Below are positions 7,649 through 15,703 of a DNA stretch of 40,525 bases, piece by piece. Numbering within the stretch: position 1 is the stretch's first letter; every line of letters begins with the position of its first letter. Source of the DNA: DATCLA01 sp036564195. GTDB lineage: Bacteria > Bacillota > UBA4882 > UBA8346. The position numbers were made by a program, and so were the translations under genes. The notes beneath the pieces were generated by a model. That model was not told the DNA's origin and searched no databases. It worked only from the letters and a program-made list of their open reading frames with translations. The stretch lies in NCBI GenBank assembly GCA_036564195.1, contig DATCLA010000163.1:1-40525 (forward strand), written 5' to 3'.

Positions 7649-8238
7649 TTACTCCGGTAATACCTCAACTTTCGTAAAATATATCATTTGGTCTGTTACA
7701 AGCTGTTGTGCACCACCTGTACCATACTCCGGATATACTGATGTAAATGGTTCTAATCCCGGTCCATTCCCTCCATATGCTAATGGAACCTTTGCATTTG
7801 GAACACCATCCTTATATAGCTGCAAAGTATCAAAAGTTCCTTTGAGACGAGCATCACTCCAGGAATTCCCAAATTCGGGACCTCTAATTTGGAAACCATT
7901 GCGTGCAGCTTTTCCGGTACTAAAAGAGTCAAAACCGAAATATGAGCCTGGAGCTTGCTTTGTTTCAATAGTTTGCTGCACATATTTATTTACGGTACCA
8001 TCATCATTTAAGTAACGCATATAACGGTATCCAGTTGCAGGCAAGGTAGATTCAGGCCCTGAAGGACCTACATAAAAATCAGGTTTAGATTGCTTTTTAC
8101 ACAATCCAAGCGGATCAATCCATCTCAGAACATTTGGAGCAACAGAATAAACATTAGTCCCTGGTGCTATTCCCAACGGATCTTTACTAACAAACGCCCC
8201 GATCTCCGGACAATAATACCTAAACCGGTTTAGGTATT
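7649..8238 (-). pseudogene. Orphan Rhs toxin tip
   Basis: Begins inside the conserved Rhs end (NRFRYYCPEIGAFVSKDPLG) without a start codon. It continues through the second DPLG box (RWIDPLGLCKK) into about 146 residues of toxin domain that end ...FTKVEVLPE. The first 40 residues match the intact Rhs (9450-9600), showing that this is a 3' end displaced from an rhs gene. A TTG in DPLG could start a 175-aa product, but the likelier reading is a silent cassette that can recombine into the intact gene. The toxin domain has SYFGFDSFSTGKAARNG and a GTGGAQQLVTDQM end. I cannot assign an enzymatic class. The homologous part stops near 8238 at a TAA. Confidence 0.75.
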
Positions 8239-8430
8239 AAATTTTCTGCCCTTTTTAAGCAGCTCAAGGGACATATTAGGTTTTCAAAGAAGGTCGAAAA
8301 ACAGGCAACTTTTTTATCATTTTTGGGTTTAGGTATAGTTCCATTTCCAATATAATTTTGGAACCGAGTGGCAATAGCCCCTTGAACCGGCCTGGAAATT
8401 TGTATATGTCATAAATGGTGGTAGGATAGG
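8239..8430. other. Non-coding spacer between cassettes
   Basis: AT-rich; no open frame of note on either strand. It separates repeat copy C from the recombination edge of the orphan tip. GTTTAGGTAT occurs twice (8229-8238 and 8328-8337), so the junction of the displaced tip has a short direct duplication that could mark the recombination event. Confidence 0.3.
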
Positions 8431-8516
8431 GTGAAAAGAAGGCTATACGATGTCCGAAAGCCTCTTTGACATGCTTTCCCGGCGTCGTATAGCCTTGGTT
8501 TATGTCGGCGATCTCA
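8431..8516. repeat. Toxin-cassette repeat, copy C (short form)
   Basis: Carries only the hairpin part of the repeat and its 3' flank. AAGGCTATACGA (8439-8450) pairs with TCGTATAGCCTT (8485-8496), followed by GGTTTATGTCGGCGATCTCA, close to copy B. On the minus strand it lies after the immunity genes of the intact rhs. The GAATTAAGCGAACCA block is absent. Confidence 0.7.
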
Positions 8517-8529
8517 AAATTAAATGGGG

Positions 8530-8664
8530 TTATGCTTTTAGAGCCTTATCCAATTCATAATATAACTTCTTAGTAGCTGGAACTTCAACTATTTGGGTCT
8601 GCCTTAAAGCATTCATTAACTTAGACAGATAGAACCGTCCAACAATATCATTAACATGTTCCAT
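8530..8664 (-). CDS. Small hypothetical protein (44 aa), overlaps the immunity gene
   Basis: The ATG at 8664 overlaps the end of the Imm1-like gene by 14 nt in another frame. The product reads MEHVNDIVGRFYLSKLMNAL, then a QTQIVEVPATKKLYYELDKA segment, and stops at 8530. It is amphipathic and protein-like, but short and without a good ribosome binding site. It may be a third gene of the toxin-immunity unit or a remnant of another immunity gene. Confidence 0.42.
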   Translation of the reverse strand: MEHVNDIVGRFYLSKLMNALRQTQIVEVPATKKLYYELDKALKA

Positions 8665-9055
8665 CCCATTCTTTCCATTCCAACTCCGGATTTGGTAGCC
8701 CTTCTTTATAATAATAAATAACTGCTTCTTTTACTAACGCTTTATCCACTAACATATAACCTGGAAATTCACCATCTTGCCCTCCAACTGATACAAGAAC
8801 TCTTTCACTATTTGAAGTTCCATTCGATAATTCCAGCGTTTTATTAGATGTTACAATAGATAAAACGCATTTATTTTGATCTCCACCACCTATAGCAAGA
8901 AATTCATCGTCGCTTTTAAACAAACTAATAGAATCTTCATTTATACCATCAAGTTTATCTATCTTTTCCATTATCTGCTCAAGACTAGGATTATCGATAG
9001 AAACACCTACATTATTTTTCTTGTCCCATTCATCTGTTTCTAATCGAATAATCAT
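8651..9055 (-). CDS. Imm1-like immunity protein of the Rhs deaminase
   Basis: A 134-aa acidic, mainly beta protein (MIIRLETDEWDKKNNVGVSI...; ...DEFLAIGGGDQNKCVLSIV...; ...YYYKEGLPNPELEWKEWDG). The FLAIGGG strand, a V..GG..G.FPGYMLV segment and the Trp/Glu-rich end fit the Imm1 immunity family, which is usually found next to deaminase toxins. Its start overlaps the rhs stop by one base (TAATG), the classic coupling of toxin and immunity genes. It should bind and block the deaminase tip of the Rhs protein in the producing cell. The family call is from pattern memory; the immunity role is well supported by context. Confidence 0.75.
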   Translation of the reverse strand: MIIRLETDEWDKKNNVGVSIDNPSLEQIMEKIDKLDGINEDSISLFKSDDEFLAIGGGDQNKCVLSIVTSNKTLELSNGTSNSERVLVSVGGQDGEFPGYMLVDKALVKEAVIYYYKEGLPNPELEWKEWDGTC

Positions 9056-12000
9056 TATAACGAAAACCTCCTTATCCCTTTCGGTGTAATAATATCCAAT
9101 CGTTTTACACCAACTTGCCTTGCGAAATCTTTTACTCCAGCGATACTATCACAATTCCTACAAAGTTCTTTATCAACAAAAAGTCGTGCGTAATTATTAC
9201 TAGCACCATCTTTTAGTGCTTGATTAAAGACATCTCCTTCTGCGTGATGAACACTAGACCTTGCTATCCAACCATTACTCGGCTTAAGTGCAATTTGTTG
9301 TCCGTGTGCATTTACACCATAATATTTATTCTTACCAATTTGTAACATTGCTAAGGTCCCATCATCGGGTCCACTTTTTGCAGGAATACCTCCTAATTCT
9401 TTACGTAATATAGCTAACTCCTGTAACCCTTTTCTGTCTGAGCGGGAAAGATTTTTATATTCACACTCCAACCCCAGCGGATCAATCCACCCCTGAGCAT
9501 TCGGCGCAAACCAATAAATATTCTCTCCAGCCGCCAACCCAAGAGGATCCTGACTAATGAAAGCCCCAATCTCCGGACAATAATACCTAAACCGGTTATA
9601 ATATAACTCCGTCTCGGCATCAAAATACTGCCCCTGCAGCCTTAACGGCTGATCCACCTCATTGGCCGGTAGTTTCTTGACTTTTCCCCAAGCGTCATAT
9701 AACGCCGCCCAAACTACCTTGCCGGCCTCATCCAGCAATCTGGTGGGGCAGCCGTTGGGGTCGTTGGCATAATAATATATTCGCTCCGGCGTTTCATTAT
9801 CCTTGTTTGTGGTATCCGTCACCAGCATCACCAAGGGCTCAAAACTACCGGGATAATAAACCCACTCCCGCCATCTGGTGCAGACCGGTTCTGCACCCGC
9901 ATCTGTGCCGTCCTGCGTCTCGAAGCGTAACTCTCCCAGCAAAGCGTCACCGTCCCAGTAAAACCTGGTTGCAACTCCGGCTGTAGTTTTGCTGATCCGC
10001 CGTCCCAACGGGTCATAACCATAGGTGGTCCGTTGCCCGTCTTTGATACTGGCAATCAACCTCTGGTTGGCATCCCAGATAAATTCGGTAGTCTCCTGTT
10101 TTCCGGTCCGGCTTTCCAGATTGCCTGCCCGGTTAAACCGGTAGATGGTTTGGTCACATTCCCCAATCCGGCTCCAGTCACCGTCGGCCGACTCCGCAAT
10201 CCGAGTAACCAACCGGTCTCCGGCCGGGTCGTAAATGAACTTCTGGACCTGGCCCAACGGATCAATCTGCCGGTTAATCCGTCCCATGGTATCATAGAAA
10301 TATTTATCAGTACCGAAGACCGAATCAACCTTTTTAATGAGGTTGCCAGTTCTGTCGTAACTGTATTCCTGTTCGAATAAGGGCCCGCCGTTGGCGCCCA
10401 CGGTTTGCCGGCTTAGATAGCCGGATTCGTTATATTCCGACCACCGTTTTAAATGGCTGCCTAGGATTTCCCGAATTATCTGGCCGCCGGGGTTACGGGT
10501 AAATTGGATCGGTTGATGATCACCGATTGCCACTGTCGCAGCCCGGCCCAAACAATCGTAGGTATAGTTAACTGTATGGCTGCGGGTAGTTACCCCGTTC
10601 TTCAGTGTTGTAGTCCGGGAAATCCGGTTACCGTTTAAATCATATTGATAAGTAATTTGACAGTCCGGTCCCTGCTGCTCTTCAATGAGTTTACCTTCGA
10701 GGTCAAAGCGGCGTTTAACTACGGTCTCTCCGTTGGCGCACTGGGTTAAGTTGCCGTTGGCATCATATTGAAAACTCTCCGTCTGATTTTGATTTGTCCC
10801 GGGCAAGCCAGGTAAAATTTTTTCCAGAATCCGGCCTAAATGGTCAGTCCGATAGCGGATGGTTTGACCCAGCGGGTCGGTGCTCTCCAGTAAGTATCCG
10901 GCCGGTGAATAGCGATACTTGCGGCTTTGACCCCAGTAGTCCACTTCTTCAACGATCCGGCCTACCGGATCCCGTTTTAGTTCATAACGTTCACCCCGTT
11001 GATTGATTACCGCAATCAGTTGTTCTTCCTGGTTGTATTCATATTCCACGGTCTGTCCGTCCGGTTGGATCCGGCGTTTCAACTCATTGACGCCACAGTA
11101 TTCCAAGCGGGTGACGGCGCCGTTTTCATCAGTGTAACTGATCAGGTTGTCTTCCGCATCATAGGCGCAGCTAATCGTATTGCCACCCGGTAAAACTGCT
11201 TTTACTAAGCGGCCTTTGGGATCGTATTGATAGTTGGTACGCCGGCGCAGAGGGTCGATCCGGGCAGTTAACCTTCCCATATAATCGTAGTTAAATTGGG
11301 TTGTATGGCCTTGGGCATCGGTCAATCGGGTTAAATTGCCGTATTGGTCGAAGTCGAACCGGGTAACCGCTCCTAGCGGGTCGGTGTAAGCGGTTAATTG
11401 CCCGAAACGGTCGTAGTGATATTGTGATACCGCTCCTAACGGGCTGCTTTGCCGGATTAGACGTCCGTTTTCATCCCATTCCTGCCGCCAGACTGCTCCA
11501 CCAGGGTCAGTGATCCGAACCGGTTTGCCGCTGGCGTTGTATTCAGTGGTAATGGCGATCCCGTCCGGTCGGGTCAGCTGTACCAAGTTGGCCCGGCTAT
11601 CATAGCGATACTCGGTGCGGTGGCCCTCCGGGTTGATTACGGCGGTGGTCCGTCCGTATTGATCATATTCGTATCGGGTTACCCCGCCTAAAGCGTCGGT
11701 TTCTTCTATGACTAAATACCGTTGGTCATAGCTGAAAGAAACTGTCCCCAGGCAGTTGACTACTTCGGTCATGTTCCGGTCATCATAGTAGCGGAAATGT
11801 TCTTCATACAGACCGCCGTCACCCCAGGTGTGGATACACCGTCCGTTCGGGGTGTACCGGTCGTATTCGTAGTAAAAGGACAGACCGTTGCGGTTGGTAT
11901 GCCGGACCAGCCGGTTGTCCCGGTATTCAAAGCAGTATGGTTGGCCTAAAGTATCCGTAACTGTTGTCAGGTTGCCGTCGGCGTCATATTTGTAACGGAC

Positions 12001-14538
12001 CAGTAATTGTCCTGCCGAACCGGGCTGGTGCAGTTGCATGGTTTCGATTCGGCCCTGGCGGGATTGGACCAGGATACGTCGGCCGCTGCTGTCTTTGATC
12101 TCCCGCAAGCCCTGGGCGTCCCGGTAGTAATGGATGGTATTGCCTGAGGTGTCGCTGAGATGGTCGACTAAGACCGGGCGGGCCTCTTGGGAATCTTGAG
12201 GAACCGGGAAGTAGTAGGTCAGGCCGGTTTTTAGCCGGACGGTATAGAAGCCGGCTTCTTGTGCCAATTCCCGGCCGTCTACCGGTTCGACCAGCGGGGT
12301 CTCCTCCGGTAAGCTCTTAAAGCAGGAGGGGGCGCCGCTGCCGTCGTGAAACAGGACAGTGCCGTCATCCGGAAACTCCAGTCGAATGTCGGCAGGAGAC
12401 TCCCAGCCCCGGCCTAAACTACCTTGGTAGGTGCTTTGGGAACCGTAATGACGGTCCCAGGCTAAGGGGATCCGGCCTGCCAGGAAAAAATCCTGCCGGT
12501 CGACAAGGACTTCTCCGGTCACGGCATCCACTGGGTCTCCCTGGCAATGGTGGCTCTGGGTGTTCCGCCGGTAGCACTTGCCGGTCTTTCTGCGGGTGAT
12601 GGCAGTCTTTTTACTGTTGGCCACGTTCATCTTCCGTCGGCAGTCAGCCCAGTCGGGCGGGTTGCTTTTCAGGGCCCGGCCCACTCCGATTGCATTGACT
12701 ATGGCCCGTCCGGCTTTGAGATAGTCGCCTTGGGAGATATGGCCCCCGGCTGCGACTGCCCCTGTCACTGCCGAATACCCCATATATCCGGCTAACCCGG
12801 CTTTAGCTACTTTGGTTAAGCGGGGCATCTTTTTGGCTACTGCCAGCCCTTTTTGAGCCAGTTTGCCTCCGGAAGCCAGGTCCCCTACAATCGGGACTGC
12901 TGCCAGCAGCGATAACCCGGCCCCGAGCCAGTCGCCTCGAACAGCGGAAACCCCGGCATTGGCCAGATCGGCAAAGATCCCAACCACCGGGACAAATCCC
13001 AGGACGTCCAGTCCCAGTTGCACTGCATCCAGGATGGTCTCGGTCCGGTCGGTTGACTGGACTGCCGCCTCATTCGTCGGCGACCCTTCCGGTTCCGGCA
13101 GCGGGGGCGCAGTAGATTCGATGCTCACGGTCGCTCCTTGGAAGTCGGTCCGGCCATCCAGGATTACGCTGCTTCCCTTGGCGGAGAGGTAGATTCCTGC
13201 TTGGGCTTTGATATTTAAGCTTCCGCCGGCTTCAAGCTTAAGGTCTTTTGGGGAGGTCAAGACCAGTTGGTGATCGCTTTTGAGCTCAACTCCCCGGTTT
13301 TGGTCGAGTTTGATTAAGGTTACCCCGTTTTGAGCGCTCAGGGTCACCGCGGTGTTGTCCAATTGTAACTCTTGGCCGTGGCTGTTGCCAAAGTAGCGGG
13401 TATTAGCATCGGCCAGTTTGGGATTGCTCCCGCTGTCTTTTCTGGCGGCACTTTGGACGATGGCATTGGCCTCATTCCGATTAGGCAGGTAGAGCCGGAC
13501 TGGATCCCCCAGCTCCGGCAGACAGTACCAGCCGCTGTGGCCTTCGGCTGTATAGATACTGGCGTAAGGAAACCAAGCGGCGCTCTCTTTCGGTTGGTCC
13601 GGATCGATTGCCAGATGGACTTTTACCCGGTCGTTCTGTCGGTCAATGATCCGGCCTTTCAGTGCGATGCCGCTGAGCCGAGGATTGAGGCTCCGATCTT
13701 GCCGGAGGCCCGCTTCCGGAAGCAGGAAATATTGAAAACGGAGGACACCTGCTTTGATGGCAGCAACCAAACCGGCCACCCGCAGCTCCCGACCTTGAAA
13801 ACGGACCGGTGTACCGATCTCAAGATAAATATCGCTGTCCAGCGCATACCCGGTACAGGCAGCCACGGTTAGGTCCGGGGCAAAATTGGCGTGGCTGGCT
13901 AAAAAACCGGCCAGGTCCCGTTCCACTACATAATTGGTGCTGTCCAATTCTACCGGGTTGCCTTCCGGCAATCCCAGCCAGAAACGGGGAGCGGCGGCGG
14001 TGGAGTCAGGGATCACTACCGCTTGGTGGTGTGACGCCAGCCGGAGGATTAATTCCCAGTCGGTCTCCTGATACTGCAGGACCAAGCCGCCGGTCAGGGC
14101 GCCCCGGGTTGCCCGATCGATCAGGGCCGCGCCGTCGTAAGCGGCCAAGACCTGCCGGATTAACTCAGCGTAGGAGAGTTTCGGATCCTGAAAGGAGCGG
14201 CAGCGTTGTTTGATATCCAGTTCCTCTGTATGGGAGACTGCGGTGACTGCGAGATAGTAAACTCCGTGGGATACCCGGACTTTAAGTTCGGCGACCCGGC
14301 CGCAAAAGAGGGGCCGACCCGGGTTACCATCCACTGTTTGGATAATTTCGATCTGATCAGTGGCGGTGGACTGCTCGAGGTAACGGCCGGCGGCTGTTTC
14401 GGAAATGATCCCGGTATAACTGGCGGTAGCGTGGGCATTAGCCTGCTTAACGATTTGCAGCTCATTCAGACTGATCAGGGGATAAGGGGAGTTTATTTGA
14501 ATGTTGGCATAACCCGGAAAGTTGGCGGCGGCTTCCAC
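9055..14538 (-). CDS. VgrG-Rhs fusion with C-terminal deaminase-like toxin
   Basis: 1827 aa, GTG start after GGAGG. Residues 1-475 are a VgrG/phage late-control D-like spike region. It includes YQETDWELILRLASHH (about 156-171), an OB-type segment (GRIIDRQNDRVKVHL, WFPYASIYTAEGHSGWYC) and beta repeats like those of the VgrG-like protein encoded upstream. Residues 505-625 hold hydrophobic Gly/Ala-rich segments (LGFVPVVGIFADLANAG, LLAAVPIVGDLASGG), probably membrane-active translocation helices. The Rhs shell starts at about 670 (DPVDAVTGEVLVDRQDF), has many YD repeats, and ends with GQYFDAETELYYNRFRYYCP and DPLGLE near 1691. The last 136 residues (DNA 9055-9465, visibly more AT-rich) are the toxin, with H1765-A-E1767 and C1793-x-x-C1796, the zinc and catalytic pattern of cytidine-deaminase-fold toxins. 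Target (DNA, RNA or free nucleotide) is unknown. The adjacent Imm1-like gene supports the class. Confidence 0.93.
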   Translation of the reverse strand: MEAAANFPGYANIQINSPYPLISLNELQIVKQANAHATASYTGIISETAAGRYLEQSTATDQIEIIQTVDGNPGRPLFCGRVAELKVRVSHGVYYLAVTAVSHTEELDIKQRCRSFQDPKLSYAELIRQVLAAYDGAALIDRATRGALTGGLVLQYQETDWELILRLASHHQAVVIPDSTAAAPRFWLGLPEGNPVELDSTNYVVERDLAGFLASHANFAPDLTVAACTGYALDSDIYLEIGTPVRFQGRELRVAGLVAAIKAGVLRFQYFLLPEAGLRQDRSLNPRLSGIALKGRIIDRQNDRVKVHLAIDPDQPKESAAWFPYASIYTAEGHSGWYCLPELGDPVRLYLPNRNEANAIVQSAARKDSGSNPKLADANTRYFGNSHGQELQLDNTAVTLSAQNGVTLIKLDQNRGVELKSDHQLVLTSPKDLKLEAGGSLNIKAQAGIYLSAKGSSVILDGRTDFQGATVSIESTAPPLPEPEGSPTNEAAVQSTDRTETILDAVQLGLDVLGFVPVVGIFADLANAGVSAVRGDWLGAGLSLLAAVPIVGDLASGGKLAQKGLAVAKKMPRLTKVAKAGLAGYMGYSAVTGAVAAGGHISQGDYLKAGRAIVNAIGVGRALKSNPPDWADCRRKMNVANSKKTAITRRKTGKCYRRNTQSHHCQGDPVDAVTGEVLVDRQDFFLAGRIPLAWDRHYGSQSTYQGSLGRGWESPADIRLEFPDDGTVLFHDGSGAPSCFKSLPEETPLVEPVDGRELAQEAGFYTVRLKTGLTYYFPVPQDSQEARPVLVDHLSDTSGNTIHYYRDAQGLREIKDSSGRRILVQSRQGRIETMQLHQPGSAGQLLVRYKYDADGNLTTVTDTLGQPYCFEYRDNRLVRHTNRNGLSFYYEYDRYTPNGRCIHTWGDGGLYEEHFRYYDDRNMTEVVNCLGTVSFSYDQRYLVIEETDALGGVTRYEYDQYGRTTAVINPEGHRTEYRYDSRANLVQLTRPDGIAITTEYNASGKPVRITDPGGAVWRQEWDENGRLIRQSSPLGAVSQYHYDRFGQLTAYTDPLGAVTRFDFDQYGNLTRLTDAQGHTTQFNYDYMGRLTARIDPLRRRTNYQYDPKGRLVKAVLPGGNTISCAYDAEDNLISYTDENGAVTRLEYCGVNELKRRIQPDGQTVEYEYNQEEQLIAVINQRGERYELKRDPVGRIVEEVDYWGQSRKYRYSPAGYLLESTDPLGQTIRYRTDHLGRILEKILPGLPGTNQNQTESFQYDANGNLTQCANGETVVKRRFDLEGKLIEEQQGPDCQITYQYDLNGNRISRTTTLKNGVTTRSHTVNYTYDCLGRAATVAIGDHQPIQFTRNPGGQIIREILGSHLKRWSEYNESGYLSRQTVGANGGPLFEQEYSYDRTGNLIKKVDSVFGTDKYFYDTMGRINRQIDPLGQVQKFIYDPAGDRLVTRIAESADGDWSRIGECDQTIYRFNRAGNLESRTGKQETTEFIWDANQRLIASIKDGQRTTYGYDPLGRRISKTTAGVATRFYWDGDALLGELRFETQDGTDAGAEPVCTRWREWVYYPGSFEPLVMLVTDTTNKDNETPERIYYYANDPNGCPTRLLDEAGKVVWAALYDAWGKVKKLPANEVDQPLRLQGQYFDAETELYYNRFRYYCPEIGAFISQDPLGLAAGENIYWFAPNAQGWIDPLGLECEYKNLSRSDRKGLQELAILRKELGGIPAKSGPDDGTLAMLQIGKNKYYGVNAHGQQIALKPSNGWIARSSVHHAEGDVFNQALKDGASNNYARLFVDKELCRNCDSIAGVKDFARQVGVKRLDIITPKGIRRFSL

Positions 14539-14584
14539 TGTGATGGCCTCCTTTTTTTAATCTTTTATTTTTTAATCAATTGAG

Positions 14585-14698
14585 GGAATTGGCATAATTA
14601 CCTTAATAAACTCTTTTGCAACAATATATAGTAGCTAGCCCAAATCTATCTATCAATAGATTGTGATCCAAAGCTTAAATCAGGAATTATGCAATTCC
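14585..14698. repeat. Fold-back repeat, copy 2 (MITE-like)
   Basis: A 114-bp near-palindrome between the PAAR-like gene and rhs. Its ends are inverted repeats: GGAATTGGCATAATTACC (14585-14602) against GGAATTATGCAATTCC (14683-14698). Inside is the same bulged stem as copy 1, ACAATATATAGTAG against CTATC..TCAATAGATTGT. No transposase is nearby. It could be a small non-autonomous element or a structured intergenic repeat, and its position in the operon could lower rhs transcription. Confidence 0.6.
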
Positions 14699-14704
14699 TT
14701 AAAT

Positions 14705-15112
14705 TTATTGCTGCCCGTCATCCTCAATAGTAATTTTCCCGCAATAGAGGCACATCTGGGTTGACTTATTTAGTAGGGCAGGGGCGCCGGCCACCAGTTT
14801 ATCATCTTTGCCGTTAATCCACGGCATAGTTAATACCGGAGTGCAGGGCATCTTTTGCAGTCGGCCATGATTCGCAGCTGTAGCCGCAGCAACAGCCGGA
14901 TTGGCCATACTTTTGCACATCCCGAAAGGCGGCACATTGATCGTCGGCTGAAAGTCCATGATATTAGCCTGCGGTTTACCCTTAATAAACACCCGGTGGT
15001 GGGTAGGTAACTGCAGTTTGCTTTGGCGATCCCCCTGGTTGCATTGGAGGGTGGCGCCGGCCATGACATAACTTTGGGTGACTCCGGCAGCCTCAAGTAC
15101 CCGAGGTTTCAT
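14705..15112 (-). CDS. DUF4280 PAAR-like spike tip protein
   Basis: A 135-aa protein that should form the sharp tip of a VgrG-type spike. It starts with SYVMAGATLQCNQGDRQSKL (about 14-33) and contains DFQPTINVPPFGMCKSMANP (about 53-72), KMPCTPVLTMPW and ALLNKSTQMCLYCGKI. The paired Cys and the N-terminal MAGATL.C..G pattern are those of DUF4280, a PAAR-like family frequent in Firmicutes beside VgrG and Rhs genes. The four scattered Cys probably bind a metal at the tip. It lies directly before the VgrG-Rhs gene, which suggests that it caps that fusion. Confidence 0.88.
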   Translation of the reverse strand: MKPRVLEAAGVTQSYVMAGATLQCNQGDRQSKLQLPTHHRVFIKGKPQANIMDFQPTINVPPFGMCKSMANPAVAAATAANHGRLQKMPCTPVLTMPWINGKDDKLVAGAPALLNKSTQMCLYCGKITIEDDGQQ

Positions 15113-15172
15113 CTTCCCACATTCCTTTCATTCACTGTTACAAACAACTGTAGCAACAAATTTATGTCCCGT

Positions 15173-15676
15173 TTAAGCGGAGGCTACTCGTTTGAGCCTA
15201 ATTCCTAAAAAGTCACGCCTGAGGATACTCTCCGCCACCTCCAAGTTGACAATAATCCATGACTCTTTAATTCCGGCCACCCTAAAAACCCGGACCGAAC
15301 CGGCCTTGACGGCGTCAATGACTAAATTTCGGACCGCTCCGTCCTTGTAAAATTCAGTCTGCGGCGCCTGACAGTCAACCGTAACCGGATTTATCTGCCA
15401 ATACAGATCCTGCCGCATCCGGGATAAATCAGCCAAAACCACCGGATGGCAAACTAGCTGCGGACAGTATTTAGTCAACAGTCGCTTCAACCGGTCCGAG
15501 ACCAGAGCTACCGGCATCTCCAGAAAATCGATATATTCATTATCACGGTTTGCTTTCAAATAATATTGCACCGGGAAGTCAGTTTCGGAATTGTGCTCCG
15601 GGTTTGCCGGGACCGGCCTAATCGGTTGAATTGCCCCGGACACCCGCTGATCTTGGGAAAACCTGAAAAAATCCAT
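15173..15676 (-). CDS. Unassigned protein of the spike operon (Imm11/DUF1629-like?)
   Basis: A 167-aa soluble protein without signal peptide: FLEMPVALVSDRLKRLLTKY (about 51-70), a LYWQINPVTVDC strand, then ...VRVFRVAGIKESWIIVNLEVAESILRRDFLGIRL. The order 'P.-lVSdrlk.lL', a Y.-.N-type strand and a final 'ifr..g.....ivs...ae.l...d..Gi.' resembles the Imm11/DUF1629 family, but I am not sure. It has a good ribosome binding site (AGAGGTGGGCGG) and lies between the pentapeptide and PAAR-like genes. An adaptor or accessory protein for effector loading is as likely as immunity. Confidence 0.6.
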   Translation of the reverse strand: MDFFRFSQDQRVSGAIQPIRPVPANPEHNSETDFPVQYYLKANRDNEYIDFLEMPVALVSDRLKRLLTKYCPQLVCHPVVLADLSRMRQDLYWQINPVTVDCQAPQTEFYKDGAVRNLVIDAVKAGSVRVFRVAGIKESWIIVNLEVAESILRRDFLGIRLKRVASA

Positions 15677-15703
15677 CCGCCCACCTCTTGCAATCTCGAT
15701 TGT

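Noticed and set aside
9466..12540. Repetitive pattern suggestive of a CRISPR or tandem DNA array
   Set aside because: These are YD repeats of the Rhs protein; spacing and sequence vary as coding repeats do, with no identical repeats and unique spacers.
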